64,000 nucleotides of DNA from Accumulibacter jenkinsii (lineage in GTDB: Bacteria; Pseudomonadota; Gammaproteobacteria; Burkholderiales; Rhodocyclaceae). The position numbers and the translations under genes were made by a program. This document shows, piece by piece, positions 15,511-24,601 of this stretch. The notes under the pieces were generated by a model. The model was not told where the DNA came from and made no database searches. It saw only the letters and a program-made list of their open reading frames with translations. Where the stretch lies: positions 806,001 through 870,000 of the forward strand of contig JAZKUF010000001.1 in assembly GCA_036625225.1 (NCBI GenBank), in the 5' to 3' direction. Every line of letters starts with the position of its first letter. Position 1 is the stretch's first letter.

Positions 15511-16242
15511 ATGGATGCTTCGACGATCCCGACCGAAAAACAGCCGTTTGCCGACGCCTTGCGGCGGCACCTGAAAGCGGCCCGGAAATTGCGGCTGCAG
15601 GCCAACAGCGACCCCGCGGCGGCGCGCGATCGCCTGTGCCTGCGCGACTGGCAGGCAGGGCGGCTCGCCCGCACCCATGCCGACCTGCTCGCCAGTCCCC
15701 GTTTCGGCGAGGCGGCAAGTTTCTTTCTCACCGACCTCTACGGCCCGAAGGATTTCAGCAGCCGCGACGAGGAGGTCGAACGTATCCTGCCGCTCCTGAC
15801 CCGGATGCTGCCGGCCTCGGCACTACACACCGTGGCCCTGGCGGTCGAACTCGACGCCTTGTCCGAAGAACTCGACTCGGCAATGGTCGCCGAACTGCGC
15901 CGCAACGGACGCATCGACGACATCGACGAAGACGCTTATGCCGCCGCCTACCGCAGCATCGATTGCGAGCCCGAGCGCCGACGCCAGATCGTGCTCATCC
16001 GCGAGACCGGCGAAGCGCTCGACAAGCTGGCCCGCAAACCGCTGCTCAACGGCATGCTGAGGCTGATGCGCGTCCCGGCACAGGTTGCCGGACTCGGCGA
16101 CCTGCACGAATTTCTCGATCGGGGCTTCAACGCCTTCCGCGGCATGGGTTCGGCGACCGAATTCCTGGACTCGATCGAGCGCAAGGAAGAACGACTGCTG
16201 GCGCGACTGTTCGCCCGTGCCGCCAGCCCATTTCGCATCTAG
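15511..16242 (+). CDS. FFLEELY-motif family protein, function unknown
   Basis: A 243-aa soluble, largely helical protein. Residues 71-78 read FFLTDLYG, followed by PKDFSSRDEEVERILP, which is the hallmark of the 'FFLEELY motif' family found in gamma- and betaproteobacteria. No enzymatic motif, membrane segment or signal peptide is seen. Charged heptad-like stretches suggest helix bundles. It is transcribed divergently from the aldehyde dehydrogenase with 110 bases between, and converges on the crystallin-like gene. The family has no established function known to me. Confidence 0.8.
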   Translation: MDASTIPTEKQPFADALRRHLKAARKLRLQANSDPAAARDRLCLRDWQAGRLARTHADLLASPRFGEAASFFLTDLYGPKDFSSRDEEVERILPLLTRMLPASALHTVALAVELDALSEELDSAMVAELRRNGRIDDIDEDAYAAAYRSIDCEPERRRQIVLIRETGEALDKLARKPLLNGMLRLMRVPAQVAGLGDLHEFLDRGFNAFRGMGSATEFLDSIERKEERLLARLFARAASPFRI

Positions 16243-16254
16243 CCCGGATTTTTT

Positions 16255-16273
16255 ATCCAGACCCGGCCTGGAT
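16255..16273. repeat. Inverted repeat in convergent intergenic space
   Basis: ATCCAG and CTGGAT (perfect six-base arms, seven-base loop ACCCGGC) lie between two convergent genes. A run of six T at 16249-16254 precedes it on the plus strand, so neither direction has the hairpin-then-T order of an intrinsic terminator. It may still mark transcript ends. Confidence 0.3.
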
Positions 16274-16353
16274 CATCGTTCCGGCCATCCCCGCAAGGAG
16301 GGATTGACTCCCCCAGTCTTGAAGCACTGCATTCGAGTCTGCTCGACTGCCGT

Positions 16354-16764
16354 TCAGTCGCATTCGACCTTGATCGACCGGATACGGTTATTGAAGTCGT
16401 ATACGGCGAGATCGGGAATCCTCGCGTTGGCTTCGAAGGAGAGCTTGTGGCCACTGAAATTGACTTCGTCGTAGACGGTGATGCGGGCCCGGGGGCCGAC
16501 GATCAGGCTATCGATGCGGTCGATGAAATTCTCCCCGCCAAGATGGCGCAGATCTTCTGCCACCACTGGACCGGTTTCCGGCTTTTCGAGGAAAGTGGGG
16601 CCTGTCAGGCGGGCTGACGGCGGCTGAAAGTTCTGGCCGTCGAAGACCGAGACCCAGCAGGGCGTGTCCTTGTAGGGCGGGACGAGGACCGGTTTTTCAC
16701 CGAGGGCTGCGGCTGCCATGGGCAGGCTGATCCCGACAATCAAGTACGACAGAAAGCGAGTCAT
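16354..16764 (-). CDS. Secreted beta/gamma-crystallin-like protein
   Basis: The 136-aa precursor starts with a signal peptide (MTRFLSYLIVGISLPMAAAALG). The C-terminal half carries a Greek-key crystallin-like motif: ITVYDEVNFSGHKLSFEANARIPDLAVYDFNNRIRSIKVE, with the Tyr/Phe...Phe-x-Gly corner (16400-16480 region). The N-terminal half has another beta-rich segment with CWVSVFDGQNFQ and TFLEKPETGPVV. Bacterial members are often calcium-binding envelope or stress proteins; no clear N/D-x-S-S calcium motif is seen here, so calcium binding is not supported. A Shine-Dalgarno AGGAG lies upstream. Monocistronic by context. Confidence 0.72.
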   Translation of the reverse strand: MTRFLSYLIVGISLPMAAAALGEKPVLVPPYKDTPCWVSVFDGQNFQPPSARLTGPTFLEKPETGPVVAEDLRHLGGENFIDRIDSLIVGPRARITVYDEVNFSGHKLSFEANARIPDLAVYDFNNRIRSIKVECD

Positions 16765-16978
16765 CTCCTTCTCCTTGCGGTAAAAGTTGCGCCGTGCTTC
16801 GCGCGCTCGCGGCAAAGGCCTGGGCAAAAGCGGCCATGGCCTTGATGATCGCGAGCGCCCTGCCCGGCAATGACCGCTGCCCCATACGGATGCAAAAACC
16901 GTTCCCGGACTTGCCGGAGATCATTACCGAACCCGCTTGAGGTGACATTCTCCGCACGCCGGCAGCCACCGCGACCGT

Positions 16979-17698
16979 CTACCGCAGCGCCCCGCTCGGC
17001 AGCGTGTCGCTCTTGATGCGGCCATCGACGAGTTCGATCACCCGGTCGCAGCGCGCGGCGAGGCGAGGGTCATGGGTGACGATCAAAAACGAAGTGTGCA
17101 GTTCGGCGTGCATGCGCCGCATCAGGATGAAGACTTCGTCGGACGACGCGCGGTCAAGGTTGCCGGTCGGTTCGTCGGCGAGCACCAGCGGCGGTTCGAG
17201 GACCAGGGCGCGGGCGATCGCGACGCGCTGCTGCATGCCCCCCGAGAGTTCGCCAGGGCGCTTGTCGAAATGATTGTCGAGACCGACGGCGGCCAGCATT
17301 GCGCGGGCGCGCTGATGCTGCGCCGGCGTCACGCGGCCTGCGCGCATCAGCGCCGGCAGGGTCACGTTCTCGAGCGCCGAGAAAGCCGGCAGCAGGTGAT
17401 GGAACTGAAAAACGAAGCCGAGCACGGCGCGCCGTCGGCAGGTGAGGCCGGCATCGTCGAGTCCGCAGGTTTCTTCGCCCTCGATCCGGTAGCTGCCGGC
17501 GGTCATCCGCTCGAGCAGGCCGACGATGTTGAGCAGCGTGCTCTTGCCCGATCCGGACGGGCCGATCAGCGCGACGAATTCGCCACGCTCGACGGCGAAC
17601 GAGACGCCGTGCAGCACCTCGGCCTGGTTCGGCAGACCGAGGTTGTAGCTCTTCTGCACCCCGTCAAGCGCGATCAGTGGCGTCGCCGGCGCCGTCAT
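16979..17698 (-). CDS. ABC transporter ATP-binding protein (MacB/LolD/DevA type)
   Basis: A 239-aa ABC ATPase with Walker A GPSGSGKST (46-54), Q-loop FVFQFHHLLPAFSALENV, signature LSGGMQQRVAIARAL, Walker B LVLADEPTGNLD and switch His in IVTHDPR. The 'FHHLLP..TALENV' and 'DEPTGNLD' pattern is that of LolD/MacB-type ATPases that work with FtsX-like permeases. It is the last gene of a minus-strand operon, 84 bases after the FtsX-like permease, and most likely powers that exporter. It is also the only ATPase near the MlaE-like permease at the start of the operon. Confidence 0.9.
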   Translation of the reverse strand: MTAPATPLIALDGVQKSYNLGLPNQAEVLHGVSFAVERGEFVALIGPSGSGKSTLLNIVGLLERMTAGSYRIEGEETCGLDDAGLTCRRRAVLGFVFQFHHLLPAFSALENVTLPALMRAGRVTPAQHQRARAMLAAVGLDNHFDKRPGELSGGMQQRVAIARALVLEPPLVLADEPTGNLDRASSDEVFILMRRMHAELHTSFLIVTHDPRLAARCDRVIELVDGRIKSDTLPSGALR

Positions 17699-17782
17699 GG
17701 CCGGCACCGGCGGACGCTGCGCCCGCCCCTCGCCGGTTTTTCGATGCCTGCCGCAGTCCACCGTTGTCTCATGCCGGCTGCG

Positions 17783-19009
17783 TCACATGCGGATCGCTTG
17801 CGCGGGGTCGAGCGCCGCCGCCCGGCGCGCCGGAGCGACCGCGGCGAGGACGCCACAGACGGTGGCGATGCCGGCGATGACCAGCGCCAGCCCCGGCGCG
17901 AGCGTGATGGCAAAGAGCGGCAGGCCGTCGCTGCCGCGGACAAAAGTGGTGAAGGCCTTGATCAGGCCGACGGCGAGCAGAACGCCGAGGGTCGAGCCGA
18001 GCGCGCCGACGATCGCCCCCTGCAGCAGGAAGACGCGCAGCATCTGCCCCCGGGTCGCGCCGATCGCGCGCAGGATGCCGATCTCGCGCTGTTTCTGCAC
18101 CACCGAGACGACGAGGACGCTGGCGATGCCGAGGACGACGACGACCATCACCACGCCGCGGATCAGCGCCGTACTCACCGATTGCGCGTTGAGCGCCGAA
18201 ACGAGTTGCGAATTGGCCTCCTGCCAGCTCTCGACCTGGTAGGGAAAACGTTGTTCGAGGTCGGCCGCGAGCGCCTTCGCCTGCCAGACGTCGAACAGTG
18301 CGAGGTCGATACCGGTGGCGCCACCGGGCAGACCGACCAGGCTCTGCGCCGCACGCAGCGGCACGATGACGGTGCGCCGATTGAGTTCGCGCACGCCGAG
18401 GTCGACCAGCGCGGTGATCCGCAACGAGTCGGTGATCGTTGTGGTGACGAGGCTGATGCGGTCGCCGACGCGGACGCCGAGGTCATCGGCAAGTTCGCGG
18501 CCAATGATTCCCTCGCCCGGTTCCAGGCGCGCTTCGCCCTGCACGACCTTGTTGCGCAGATGCACGATGCGGTCGTAGCGGTCGAGGTCGACGCCCATCA
18601 GCGCGATCGACTTCGAGGCTTCTCCGCGCTGCGCGAGGCCGGCGCCGGAGACCATTGGCGAGACCGCCGAAATCGCCGGCATGGCCTCGAGCACGGGCAG
18701 CAGCGACTGCCAGTTGGCGATCGTTTGCGGGCGCTGGACGCGCGGCTGCGTCTGCACCATCGCCGTCGTCCCCGCGGCCGGCGGGCGTGCCGGGAGGACC
18801 ACGTCGTCGCGCGCGCTGACCGTCACGTGCGCTTGGGCACCGAGCGTCTTCTCGAGCGTGTTGCGCTGCAGGCCGCTGATCAGTGCCGAGATATAGGCGA
18901 CGACAGCGACGCCGGCAGCGACGCCGACGATGATCAGCAAGGTCTGCATCCGCCCTTCGCGCAGGAAACGGACGGCGACGCGCCGTTCAAAGCCGAGCCA
19001 GTTCATCAT
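17783..19009 (-). CDS. FtsX-like ABC transporter permease (MacB/DevC type)
   Basis: The 408-aa protein has one N-terminal transmembrane helix (about 21-46), a large periplasmic domain of roughly 220 residues, and three C-terminal helices (about 280-405) of the FtsX fold, ending in the conserved ALDPAQAIRM. The segment VSVVQKQREIGILRAIGATRGQMLRVFLLQGAIVG is the typical cytoplasmic coupling loop. Such permeases with an adaptor and a LolD-like ATPase form mechanotransmission exporters (MacAB-TolC, DevBCA). Its start lies 11 bases after the adaptor gene. The exported substrate (lipid, peptide, siderophore or drug) cannot be deduced. Confidence 0.88.
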   Translation of the reverse strand: MMNWLGFERRVAVRFLREGRMQTLLIIVGVAAGVAVVAYISALISGLQRNTLEKTLGAQAHVTVSARDDVVLPARPPAAGTTAMVQTQPRVQRPQTIANWQSLLPVLEAMPAISAVSPMVSGAGLAQRGEASKSIALMGVDLDRYDRIVHLRNKVVQGEARLEPGEGIIGRELADDLGVRVGDRISLVTTTITDSLRITALVDLGVRELNRRTVIVPLRAAQSLVGLPGGATGIDLALFDVWQAKALAADLEQRFPYQVESWQEANSQLVSALNAQSVSTALIRGVVMVVVVLGIASVLVVSVVQKQREIGILRAIGATRGQMLRVFLLQGAIVGALGSTLGVLLAVGLIKAFTTFVRGSDGLPLFAITLAPGLALVIAGIATVCGVLAAVAPARRAAALDPAQAIRM

Positions 19010-19020
19010 GGCGGGAAAGG

Positions 19021-20319
19021 TCAGCGCCCCATCGCGTTGCTCATTGCCGAACCGGCGTCTTCGTGGGGGAGATTGCGCAGCGCTGACGAGGTGCTCGCCG
19101 CGAGGCCGTCGTCAATGATCCTCGCGCGCACCCGGCTGCCGGCCTTGAGGGCGCTGGCGGCGGCTGGCCGGAGGACGACCTCGCCGGCGCGCAGGCCATC
19201 GACGACCTCGGCCGCGGCAAGCGTGCGCAGACCGATGCGCACCGCGCGTTCTTCCACCCGACCGTCGCGCTCGACCAGCACGATCGCATTCGCCGCCGCC
19301 TGATCACCCCGCAGGGCGTCCACCGGCAGCACCAGCGCCGCCTCGCGACGCGCCGTCTCGACCTCGACCGACAGCGTCATGTCTTCGCGCAGGAATGCGG
19401 GCGGTGCCTGCGGCAGCGAGAACTTGACCTCGATCGCGCCGCGCTGCGCGTCGATCAGTGGCGCGATCGACAGCACGCGCGCAGTGAAGCGCTGGCTCGG
19501 GAAGGCGTCGGCGAGGACGCTCGCGGGTTGACCGACCGCCAGCTGTTCGAGGTAGCGCTCGTCGACCTGCGCCACCAGCTGCAGCGGACCGGCGAGCGCC
19601 AGGGTCAGCAGGGAACGCCCCGGCTGCACGATCTGACCGGGCTCGACCAGACGCGCGAGTACCCGGGCAGCGGCCGGCGCCGTCAGCACGGCCTGTTCGA
19701 GGCGAGCCTGCGCGGCGGCGGTGGCCGAACGGGCAAGCAGGGTCTGCGCCTGTGCCTCGACGATCTCGCTGCCCTGCTCGTCGTTGGCGGCGCGCTGGGC
19801 GCGCGCGACGGCCTGCTGCGCGCGCGCGACGGCGGCAACGCGACGCGCGTCGTCGAGCCGCGCAGCACTCAGAAAACCCCGACTCACCAGCGCCTGCGTC
19901 CGTTCCAGGTCGGCCTGCGCCGCCGCCAGCACCGCGTCTGCCTGCGCGACCGCCGCCGCTGCCGCACGCCGTCCGGTGCTGCGCAAGCCCGCCAGGCGCG
20001 CTTCAGCCGCCCGCTCGCTGGCCTGTGCCTGGGCCAGCGCTGCTTGCAGTTCGTCGGTTTCGAGGCGCACCAGAGGATCGCCCCGGCCGACCTGATCGCC
20101 TTCGTCCACCATCACCCGCAGCACGCGACCGGTCACCGTGCTGCCCACGTCGACGCGCGAAAAGGTCGCCACGCGCGCCGAGAACTGCAGCGTCCGCACC
20201 AGCGGCGCGAGGCGCACGCTCAGCGCGGGAACCCTGGGCGCATGCGTCATCCACCAGCCGAACAGCACGACGGCGAGGGTGATGAGCAGAACGGAAATGA
20301 GGAGCGGGCGGCGAGGCAT
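19021..20319 (-). CDS. Periplasmic adaptor protein (HlyD/MacA/DevB type)
   Basis: The 432-aa product has an N-terminal anchor (RPLLISVLLITLAVVLFGWWM), a lipoyl-type barrel half (VTGRVLRVMVDEGDQVGRGDPLVRLETDEL), a long Ala/Gln/Arg-rich coiled-coil hairpin (about 95-210) and beta-barrel and membrane-proximal domains (VLARLVEPGQIVQPGRSLLTLA, VLPVDALRGD). This is the membrane-fusion-protein architecture linking an inner-membrane pump to an outer-membrane channel. It sits directly before the FtsX-like permease. I start at the ATG at 20319; an ATG at 20361 would add 14 residues. No outer-membrane TolC-like gene is present in the window. Confidence 0.88.
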   Translation of the reverse strand: MPRRPLLISVLLITLAVVLFGWWMTHAPRVPALSVRLAPLVRTLQFSARVATFSRVDVGSTVTGRVLRVMVDEGDQVGRGDPLVRLETDELQAALAQAQASERAAEARLAGLRSTGRRAAAAAVAQADAVLAAAQADLERTQALVSRGFLSAARLDDARRVAAVARAQQAVARAQRAANDEQGSEIVEAQAQTLLARSATAAAQARLEQAVLTAPAAARVLARLVEPGQIVQPGRSLLTLALAGPLQLVAQVDERYLEQLAVGQPASVLADAFPSQRFTARVLSIAPLIDAQRGAIEVKFSLPQAPPAFLREDMTLSVEVETARREAALVLPVDALRGDQAAANAIVLVERDGRVEERAVRIGLRTLAAAEVVDGLRAGEVVLRPAAASALKAGSRVRARIIDDGLAASTSSALRNLPHEDAGSAMSNAMGR

Positions 20320-20448
20320 CGATTCGTTCGGCAATGACGGTATGGCGAGAGTGACTGGCATGCTGCCGGCCTGGCAGTACGCTCCGGGCGCATCATCCCA
20401 TAATCGGCCGACGCCATGCACAGCGAATTGCCGGCCCGGCTGATCCTT

Positions 20449-21111
20449 TCAGGGCGCCGCTTCGAGCACCAGGTCGATGCGCCGCTGCAGACGCCGCACC
20501 TCCTCCTCGGCACCGGCTGCCCGGGCGCGTTGCTGCTGCAGCATCAGCCAGGCCAGCAGCGGTCGCCGCCAGCCCTGTTCGGCAGCGGTATCGATCGCCT
20601 GCGCAATGACGGCGGGCGTCGCACGACCGCTGCGAAAAAGCACCCCGGCGGCGACCAGACGCGACAGCGGGTCTTCGATCGCGGCCAGTGCCGTCGCGCT
20701 CGCCGCGGGGTTGGCTGCCAGCGCCTGCTGAGCCCTGGGCAGCAGGACGACATCGCTGGCCTGCGCCGCCCCCGCGAGGTAGCGGGCATAGGCCTTTTCG
20801 GGCGCTGCAGCGTCCTCCGCCAGCGCCTGGAAAGCGGTACAGGTCTCGCGTTCTCCGAGCGCGAGGCTCGCGATCTGCGCGGCGCAACGCAGGAGTTCAC
20901 CGCGCGCGACGAGATCCGCGCGGCCGGTGCGCGCCAGTTCGGCACGCGCGCGCGCAAATTCGACTCCGGCGACCCGATTGTCGCCGGCGAGATACGCTTC
21001 GGTCGCGCGCTGCAGGCTGCTGCTGGCGTTCATCTGCCAGTCGGGCGGCGGCGTACCCGCGCAGGCGGCAAGGGCCAGCACCATCGTCACTGCAAGCCGG
21101 CGGGTTTTCAT
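20449..21111 (-). CDS. Predicted lipoprotein, helical
   Basis: A 220-aa protein with a lipoprotein signal (MKTRRLAVTMVLALAAC, lipobox LAAC, Cys17). The mature part is alpha-helical and Ala/Arg-rich, with repeated 'A..A..A' helix pairs that look TPR-like, though no exact TPR repeat is visible. It overlaps the MlaD-like gene by four bases (ATGA) and is therefore part of the same operon. In Mla/Pqi-type systems a lipoprotein partner (PqiC or MlaA class) is common, but I see no sequence link to either, so the assignment is by position only. Confidence 0.68.
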   Translation of the reverse strand: MKTRRLAVTMVLALAACAGTPPPDWQMNASSSLQRATEAYLAGDNRVAGVEFARARAELARTGRADLVARGELLRCAAQIASLALGERETCTAFQALAEDAAAPEKAYARYLAGAAQASDVVLLPRAQQALAANPAASATALAAIEDPLSRLVAAGVLFRSGRATPAVIAQAIDTAAEQGWRRPLLAWLMLQQQRARAAGAEEEVRRLQRRIDLVLEAAP

Positions 21112-22133
21112 GGCAGCCTGATCTCGTTGTCGCGGGCAAACGGCCACCTGCGGTTGACCTCGTTGATCAGATGTTCGACCTTGCGCAGCGTCGCTTCGAC
21201 CTCGTTGCGCAGCGCGCCGAGATCAGTCGTTGCGGCGCGGGTGTTGCCGGCAATGCCGTGCACTTCGAGCAGCAGCGCATCGACGCGCTGCAGGCTGCTG
21301 CGGGCGTCGACCAGCAGGCCGTTGAGCTCGCCGACGGTCGCCCGCGTTTCGCTGACCAGCCCGCCCTGCCCCGCCTTTGCCGCCGGCCCGACCGGCTGCC
21401 CGAAGATCTGCCGGTCGGCATTGGCGGCCAGCCGGTCGAGCCGGGCGGCGAGCGCATCGGTCCGGGCGAGGAGCGCCTTCGTCCGCTCGACCAGCTGGCG
21501 CGCCTCGGCGTCGCTGCCGAACAGCAGCGCGAGCGCGCCCTGCGGTCCATTGAGCGTCTCGGTCACGCGCTGCAGGTTGGCGAGGCTCGCGAGAAGCGCT
21601 GCATCTTCGGCCGTGAGTGCCCTGAGGTTGGCCAGCAGTTCGTGCACGGCGATCATCACTTCGGGGATGCCGGACAGCGCGTCGCCGCGCAGGACCGGCC
21701 GCACGGCGCCGTCTTCGATCGGCGGATCGTCGAGCACGCCGGTAAAGGCACGGATACGGGCCGCGCCGACCAGGCCGCGCTCCAGGGTAAACACGCTCGA
21801 ACGGCGCAGCCAGCGGGCGTCCTTTTGGGGCACGTCGATCAGGATGCGGGCGTTGCCGTCTTCGCCGAGTTCGATGCGCGCGACGCGGCCGATGGCAAAA
21901 CCGGCAAAAGTCAGATCCATTCCGACCTCGACGCCTTCCGAGTCTTCGGCGACCAGCACCAGTTGTTGCGTGGCCTCGAAAACCCCGCGTGCGTACATGA
22001 GGTAGGCCGCCGACCCGAGAACCAGCGAGAGCAGGAACAACAGCAAGAGCACCGCCTTGAGCTCGAGATTCCTGACCGTTGGCAGGGATGCAGCGCCGGG
22101 AGAGTCTGTTGCGGAGGGTGAGGGTTTGTTCAT
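21108..22133 (-). CDS. MlaD-like MCE-domain protein
   Basis: The 341-aa protein has an N-terminal transmembrane anchor (about 25-47, AVLLLLFLLSLVLGSAAYLMY) and an MCE domain (about 52-130) with ATQQLVLVAEDSEGVEVGMDLTFAGFAIGRV, the beta-strand pattern that forms hexameric lipid-binding rings in MlaD/PqiB/YebT. The remaining 200 residues are a long helical coiled-coil region (LLANLRALTAED..., ...LRNEVEATLRKVEHLINEVN), as in MlaD-like proteins with a needle-like extension. It probably moves lipids across the periplasm with the MlaE-like permease encoded just upstream (10-base gap). Confidence 0.88.
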   Translation of the reverse strand: MNKPSPSATDSPGAASLPTVRNLELKAVLLLLFLLSLVLGSAAYLMYARGVFEATQQLVLVAEDSEGVEVGMDLTFAGFAIGRVARIELGEDGNARILIDVPQKDARWLRRSSVFTLERGLVGAARIRAFTGVLDDPPIEDGAVRPVLRGDALSGIPEVMIAVHELLANLRALTAEDAALLASLANLQRVTETLNGPQGALALLFGSDAEARQLVERTKALLARTDALAARLDRLAANADRQIFGQPVGPAAKAGQGGLVSETRATVGELNGLLVDARSSLQRVDALLLEVHGIAGNTRAATTDLGALRNEVEATLRKVEHLINEVNRRWPFARDNEIRLP

Positions 22134-22143
22134 CGCAGCATAC

Positions 22144-22956
22144 TCAGGAGTAGTTGCCGACCAGCGAGACGACTTCGATCACCAGCACCACCGAAAAAAG
22201 GCGGGCGAATTCGCTGATGTCGCTGCCCCGGGGATAAGCGCCGTCGGCGTCGCGCTGGGCGCTCGCGGCGAGCGGGACGATCGCCACGGCGAGGCTGAAG
22301 AACAGCGTCTTGAGCGAGAAGATCAGCGTCACCGCCGCCGAGAAGATCTGCCCGACGCTGCGGGTGTAGGTCGGCAGCCCCCAACGTGAGAATCCATGGA
22401 CCACCAGATAGGCCAGCAGCAAGGCCACCACACAGTTCAGCGCCGCCAGCAGCAGCACCGCGAAGGTTCCGGCCAATGCCCGCGGCAGCAACTCGGTCTG
22501 CAGCAGTTGCTGCTCGTCACCGCGCGGCGCCTGCGGCTGCCGCCGGGCGAGGCGCTCGCGCAGGTGCTGGGCGCCCGGCATGCTGAAGCGAACGGCAACG
22601 AACAGGGCGGCGTAGAGTGGAATCAGTTCGAGCACCAGCGTGCGCACCAGCACTTCCAGCGCGTACTGCGACAGGCCGTAGCTGACTGAGGTAGCGACCA
22701 CGATGCGGATCAGCACCAGGCTGACGAGCGCCGAGAGCATGACGAACCAGATCAGCAGCGGCGCCGTGGCGAGGTAGATCTGGCGCAGGATGAGTTGCCG
22801 CTGGCGAGCGCTGCGGTAACTCGCGGGCGCGCAGGCGATGACCAGGATCTTCGCCCCGAGCATCAGCACGTGCAGCCAGGCCACAGCGAAAGCGAGCACC
22901 GACCGCCGGAGACGGTGCAGCAGGTGCGGCACGAAGGCGATGAGATCGAAGCCCAT
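22144..22956 (-). CDS. MlaE-like ABC transporter permease
   Basis: A 270-aa integral membrane protein with about five to six hydrophobic segments. The core stretch ALEVLVRTLVLELIPLYAALFVAVRF matches the conserved MlaE region (E..P.LA.L..AGR) that contacts the ATPase. It has an additional soluble loop of charged residues (about 125-155). The gene is first in the minus-strand operon and starts 151 bases from the divergent symporter gene. MlaE proteins work with an MlaF ATPase and MlaD; no MlaF gene neighbours it here. Family assignment is firm at fold level, less so for lipid specificity. Confidence 0.82.
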   Translation of the reverse strand: MGFDLIAFVPHLLHRLRRSVLAFAVAWLHVLMLGAKILVIACAPASYRSARQRQLILRQIYLATAPLLIWFVMLSALVSLVLIRIVVATSVSYGLSQYALEVLVRTLVLELIPLYAALFVAVRFSMPGAQHLRERLARRQPQAPRGDEQQLLQTELLPRALAGTFAVLLLAALNCVVALLLAYLVVHGFSRWGLPTYTRSVGQIFSAAVTLIFSLKTLFFSLAVAIVPLAASAQRDADGAYPRGSDISEFARLFSVVLVIEVVSLVGNYS

Positions 22957-23107
22957 GCGGTGAGTATCGCAAGGCTTGGAGCGAAGTCAAGCAGGCGGCG
23001 TCGGTTTTCAGGATAATGACGGGCACCGTACGGTCGACCGACGGCTTCACCGCGACGCCGTCTGCCGAACGCTTTCGCGATGGAGCCATTCTTGACGGGG
23101 GAGCAAG

Positions 23108-24601
23108 ATGCTGATCTGGTTCGTGGTCATCTACCTGCTGGTGTCGATCGGCATCGGCCTTTACGCTGCGACGCGGGTACACAGCACCAAGGATTTCGCC
23201 GTTGCCGGCCGCCGTCTGCCGCTGCCGGTGGTCACCGCGACCGTTTTTGCCACCTGGTTCGGCGCCGAGGCGGTTTTCGGTGTCTCGGCGACCTTCGTCA
23301 CCGACGGTCTGCGCGGCGTCGTCGCCGACCCCTTCGGTGCCAGTCTGTGCCTGGTGATCGCCGGCATCTTCTACGGCACCACGCTCTACAAACTCAACCT
23401 GCTGACCCTCGGCGACTTCTTCCGTCTGCGCTACAACCGCAGCGTCGAAGTGCTGACCACGCTCTGCATCGTCGCCTCCTACCTGGGCTGGGTCTCGGCG
23501 CAGATCAAGGCGCTCGGTCTGGTGTTCAACGTCGTCACCCACGGCCTCATCGCGACCCCTGCCGGCATGGTCCTCGGCACCCTGATCGTGCTCACCTATA
23601 CCGGCATCGGCGGCATGTTTGCCGTCGCCATCCTCGATTTCGTGCAGATCGGCGTCGTCATGGGCGGCATGCTCTATATCGGCCATCTGGTCGCCGGCAT
23701 GACCGGCGGCGTCGAGGTCGTCGTCAATCATGCCGCTGCGGCCGGCAAGCTCGACTTCTTTCCCGCCGGCAGCGCCGCCGAATGGCTGGCTTTCATCGCC
23801 GCCTGGATGACCATGATGCTGGGGTCGGTTCCGCAGCAGGACGTTTTCCAGCGCGTCACTTCGGCGAAGAGTGCCAGGATTGCCATCTACGCGTCGATTC
23901 TCGGCGGCGTACTGTACTTCTGCTTCACCTTCGTGCCGATGTTCATCGCCTACGCGGCGACGCTGATCGCACCCGAGCAGTTCAACGGCCTGATCGAGAC
24001 CGACTCGCAGCGGGTGCTGCCGACGCTGGTCATCGAGCATACGCCGGTGTTCGCGCAGGCGATCTTCTTCGGCGCCGTCCTCTCGGCGATCATGAGCTGT
24101 TCGTCGGCGACGCTCCTGGCACCGTCGGTCGCTTTTTCCGAGAACATCGTGCGCAATTTCTTTCCCGGCATCGGCGACCATGCCTTCCTGCGCCTCATGC
24201 GCCTGACGCTGGTCTGCTTCGCCGCCCTCGTGCTGATCTTCGCCCTCAACTCCGAGACCTCGATCTTCAAGACGGTCGAGAACGCCTACAAGGTCACCCT
24301 CGCCGGCGCTTTCGTGCCGCTGTTCTTCGGTGCCTACTGGCAACGCGCCAGCACCCAGGGCGCGCTGGCGGCGATCTTCGGCGGCCTGTCGTCGTGGCTG
24401 CTGATCGAAGCACTGGTCGACGAGCCGCTGGTGCCGGCGCAACTGATCGGCCTCGGCGTCAGCATGCTCGGCATGATCGCCGGATCGCTCATGCCACAGT
24501 GGATCGGCCAGCCGACGCCAGCCCTCGATCTGCACGCCCGCCTGCACCACCGCGCCGCTGCGCAGACGCATCATGCCGAGGCGCTGCATCGCAGAAAATG
24601 A
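23108..24601 (+). CDS. Sodium:solute symporter (SSS family)
   Basis: The 497-aa protein has about thirteen hydrophobic segments and the SSS-family motifs: N-terminal FAVAGRRLPLP, the glycine-rich TM region GWVSAQIKALG, LTYTGIGGMFAVAILDFVQ (matching the sodium symporter signature with D-F-Q) and a middle QDVFQRVTSAKSARIA. It should co-transport a solute with sodium across the inner membrane. The substrate (proline, pantothenate, acetate or other) cannot be told. A Shine-Dalgarno GGGGGAG lies close before the ATG. The C-terminal tail is histidine-rich (HHRAAAQTHHAEALHRRK), which is unusual but not diagnostic. Confidence 0.88.
   Translation: MLIWFVVIYLLVSIGIGLYAATRVHSTKDFAVAGRRLPLPVVTATVFATWFGAEAVFGVSATFVTDGLRGVVADPFGASLCLVIAGIFYGTTLYKLNLLTLGDFFRLRYNRSVEVLTTLCIVASYLGWVSAQIKALGLVFNVVTHGLIATPAGMVLGTLIVLTYTGIGGMFAVAILDFVQIGVVMGGMLYIGHLVAGMTGGVEVVVNHAAAAGKLDFFPAGSAAEWLAFIAAWMTMMLGSVPQQDVFQRVTSAKSARIAIYASILGGVLYFCFTFVPMFIAYAATLIAPEQFNGLIETDSQRVLPTLVIEHTPVFAQAIFFGAVLSAIMSCSSATLLAPSVAFSENIVRNFFPGIGDHAFLRLMRLTLVCFAALVLIFALNSETSIFKTVENAYKVTLAGAFVPLFFGAYWQRASTQGALAAIFGGLSSWLLIEALVDEPLVPAQLIGLGVSMLGMIAGSLMPQWIGQPTPALDLHARLHHRAAAQTHHAEALHRRK

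Noticed and set aside
17072..19303. Long open frame on the plus strand across the ABC transporter genes (743 codons)
   Set aside because: It is antisense to three well-recognised genes (ATPase, FtsX-like permease, adaptor) and its translation is low-complexity Arg/Asp/His-rich sequence typical of the shadow frame in GC-rich coding DNA.
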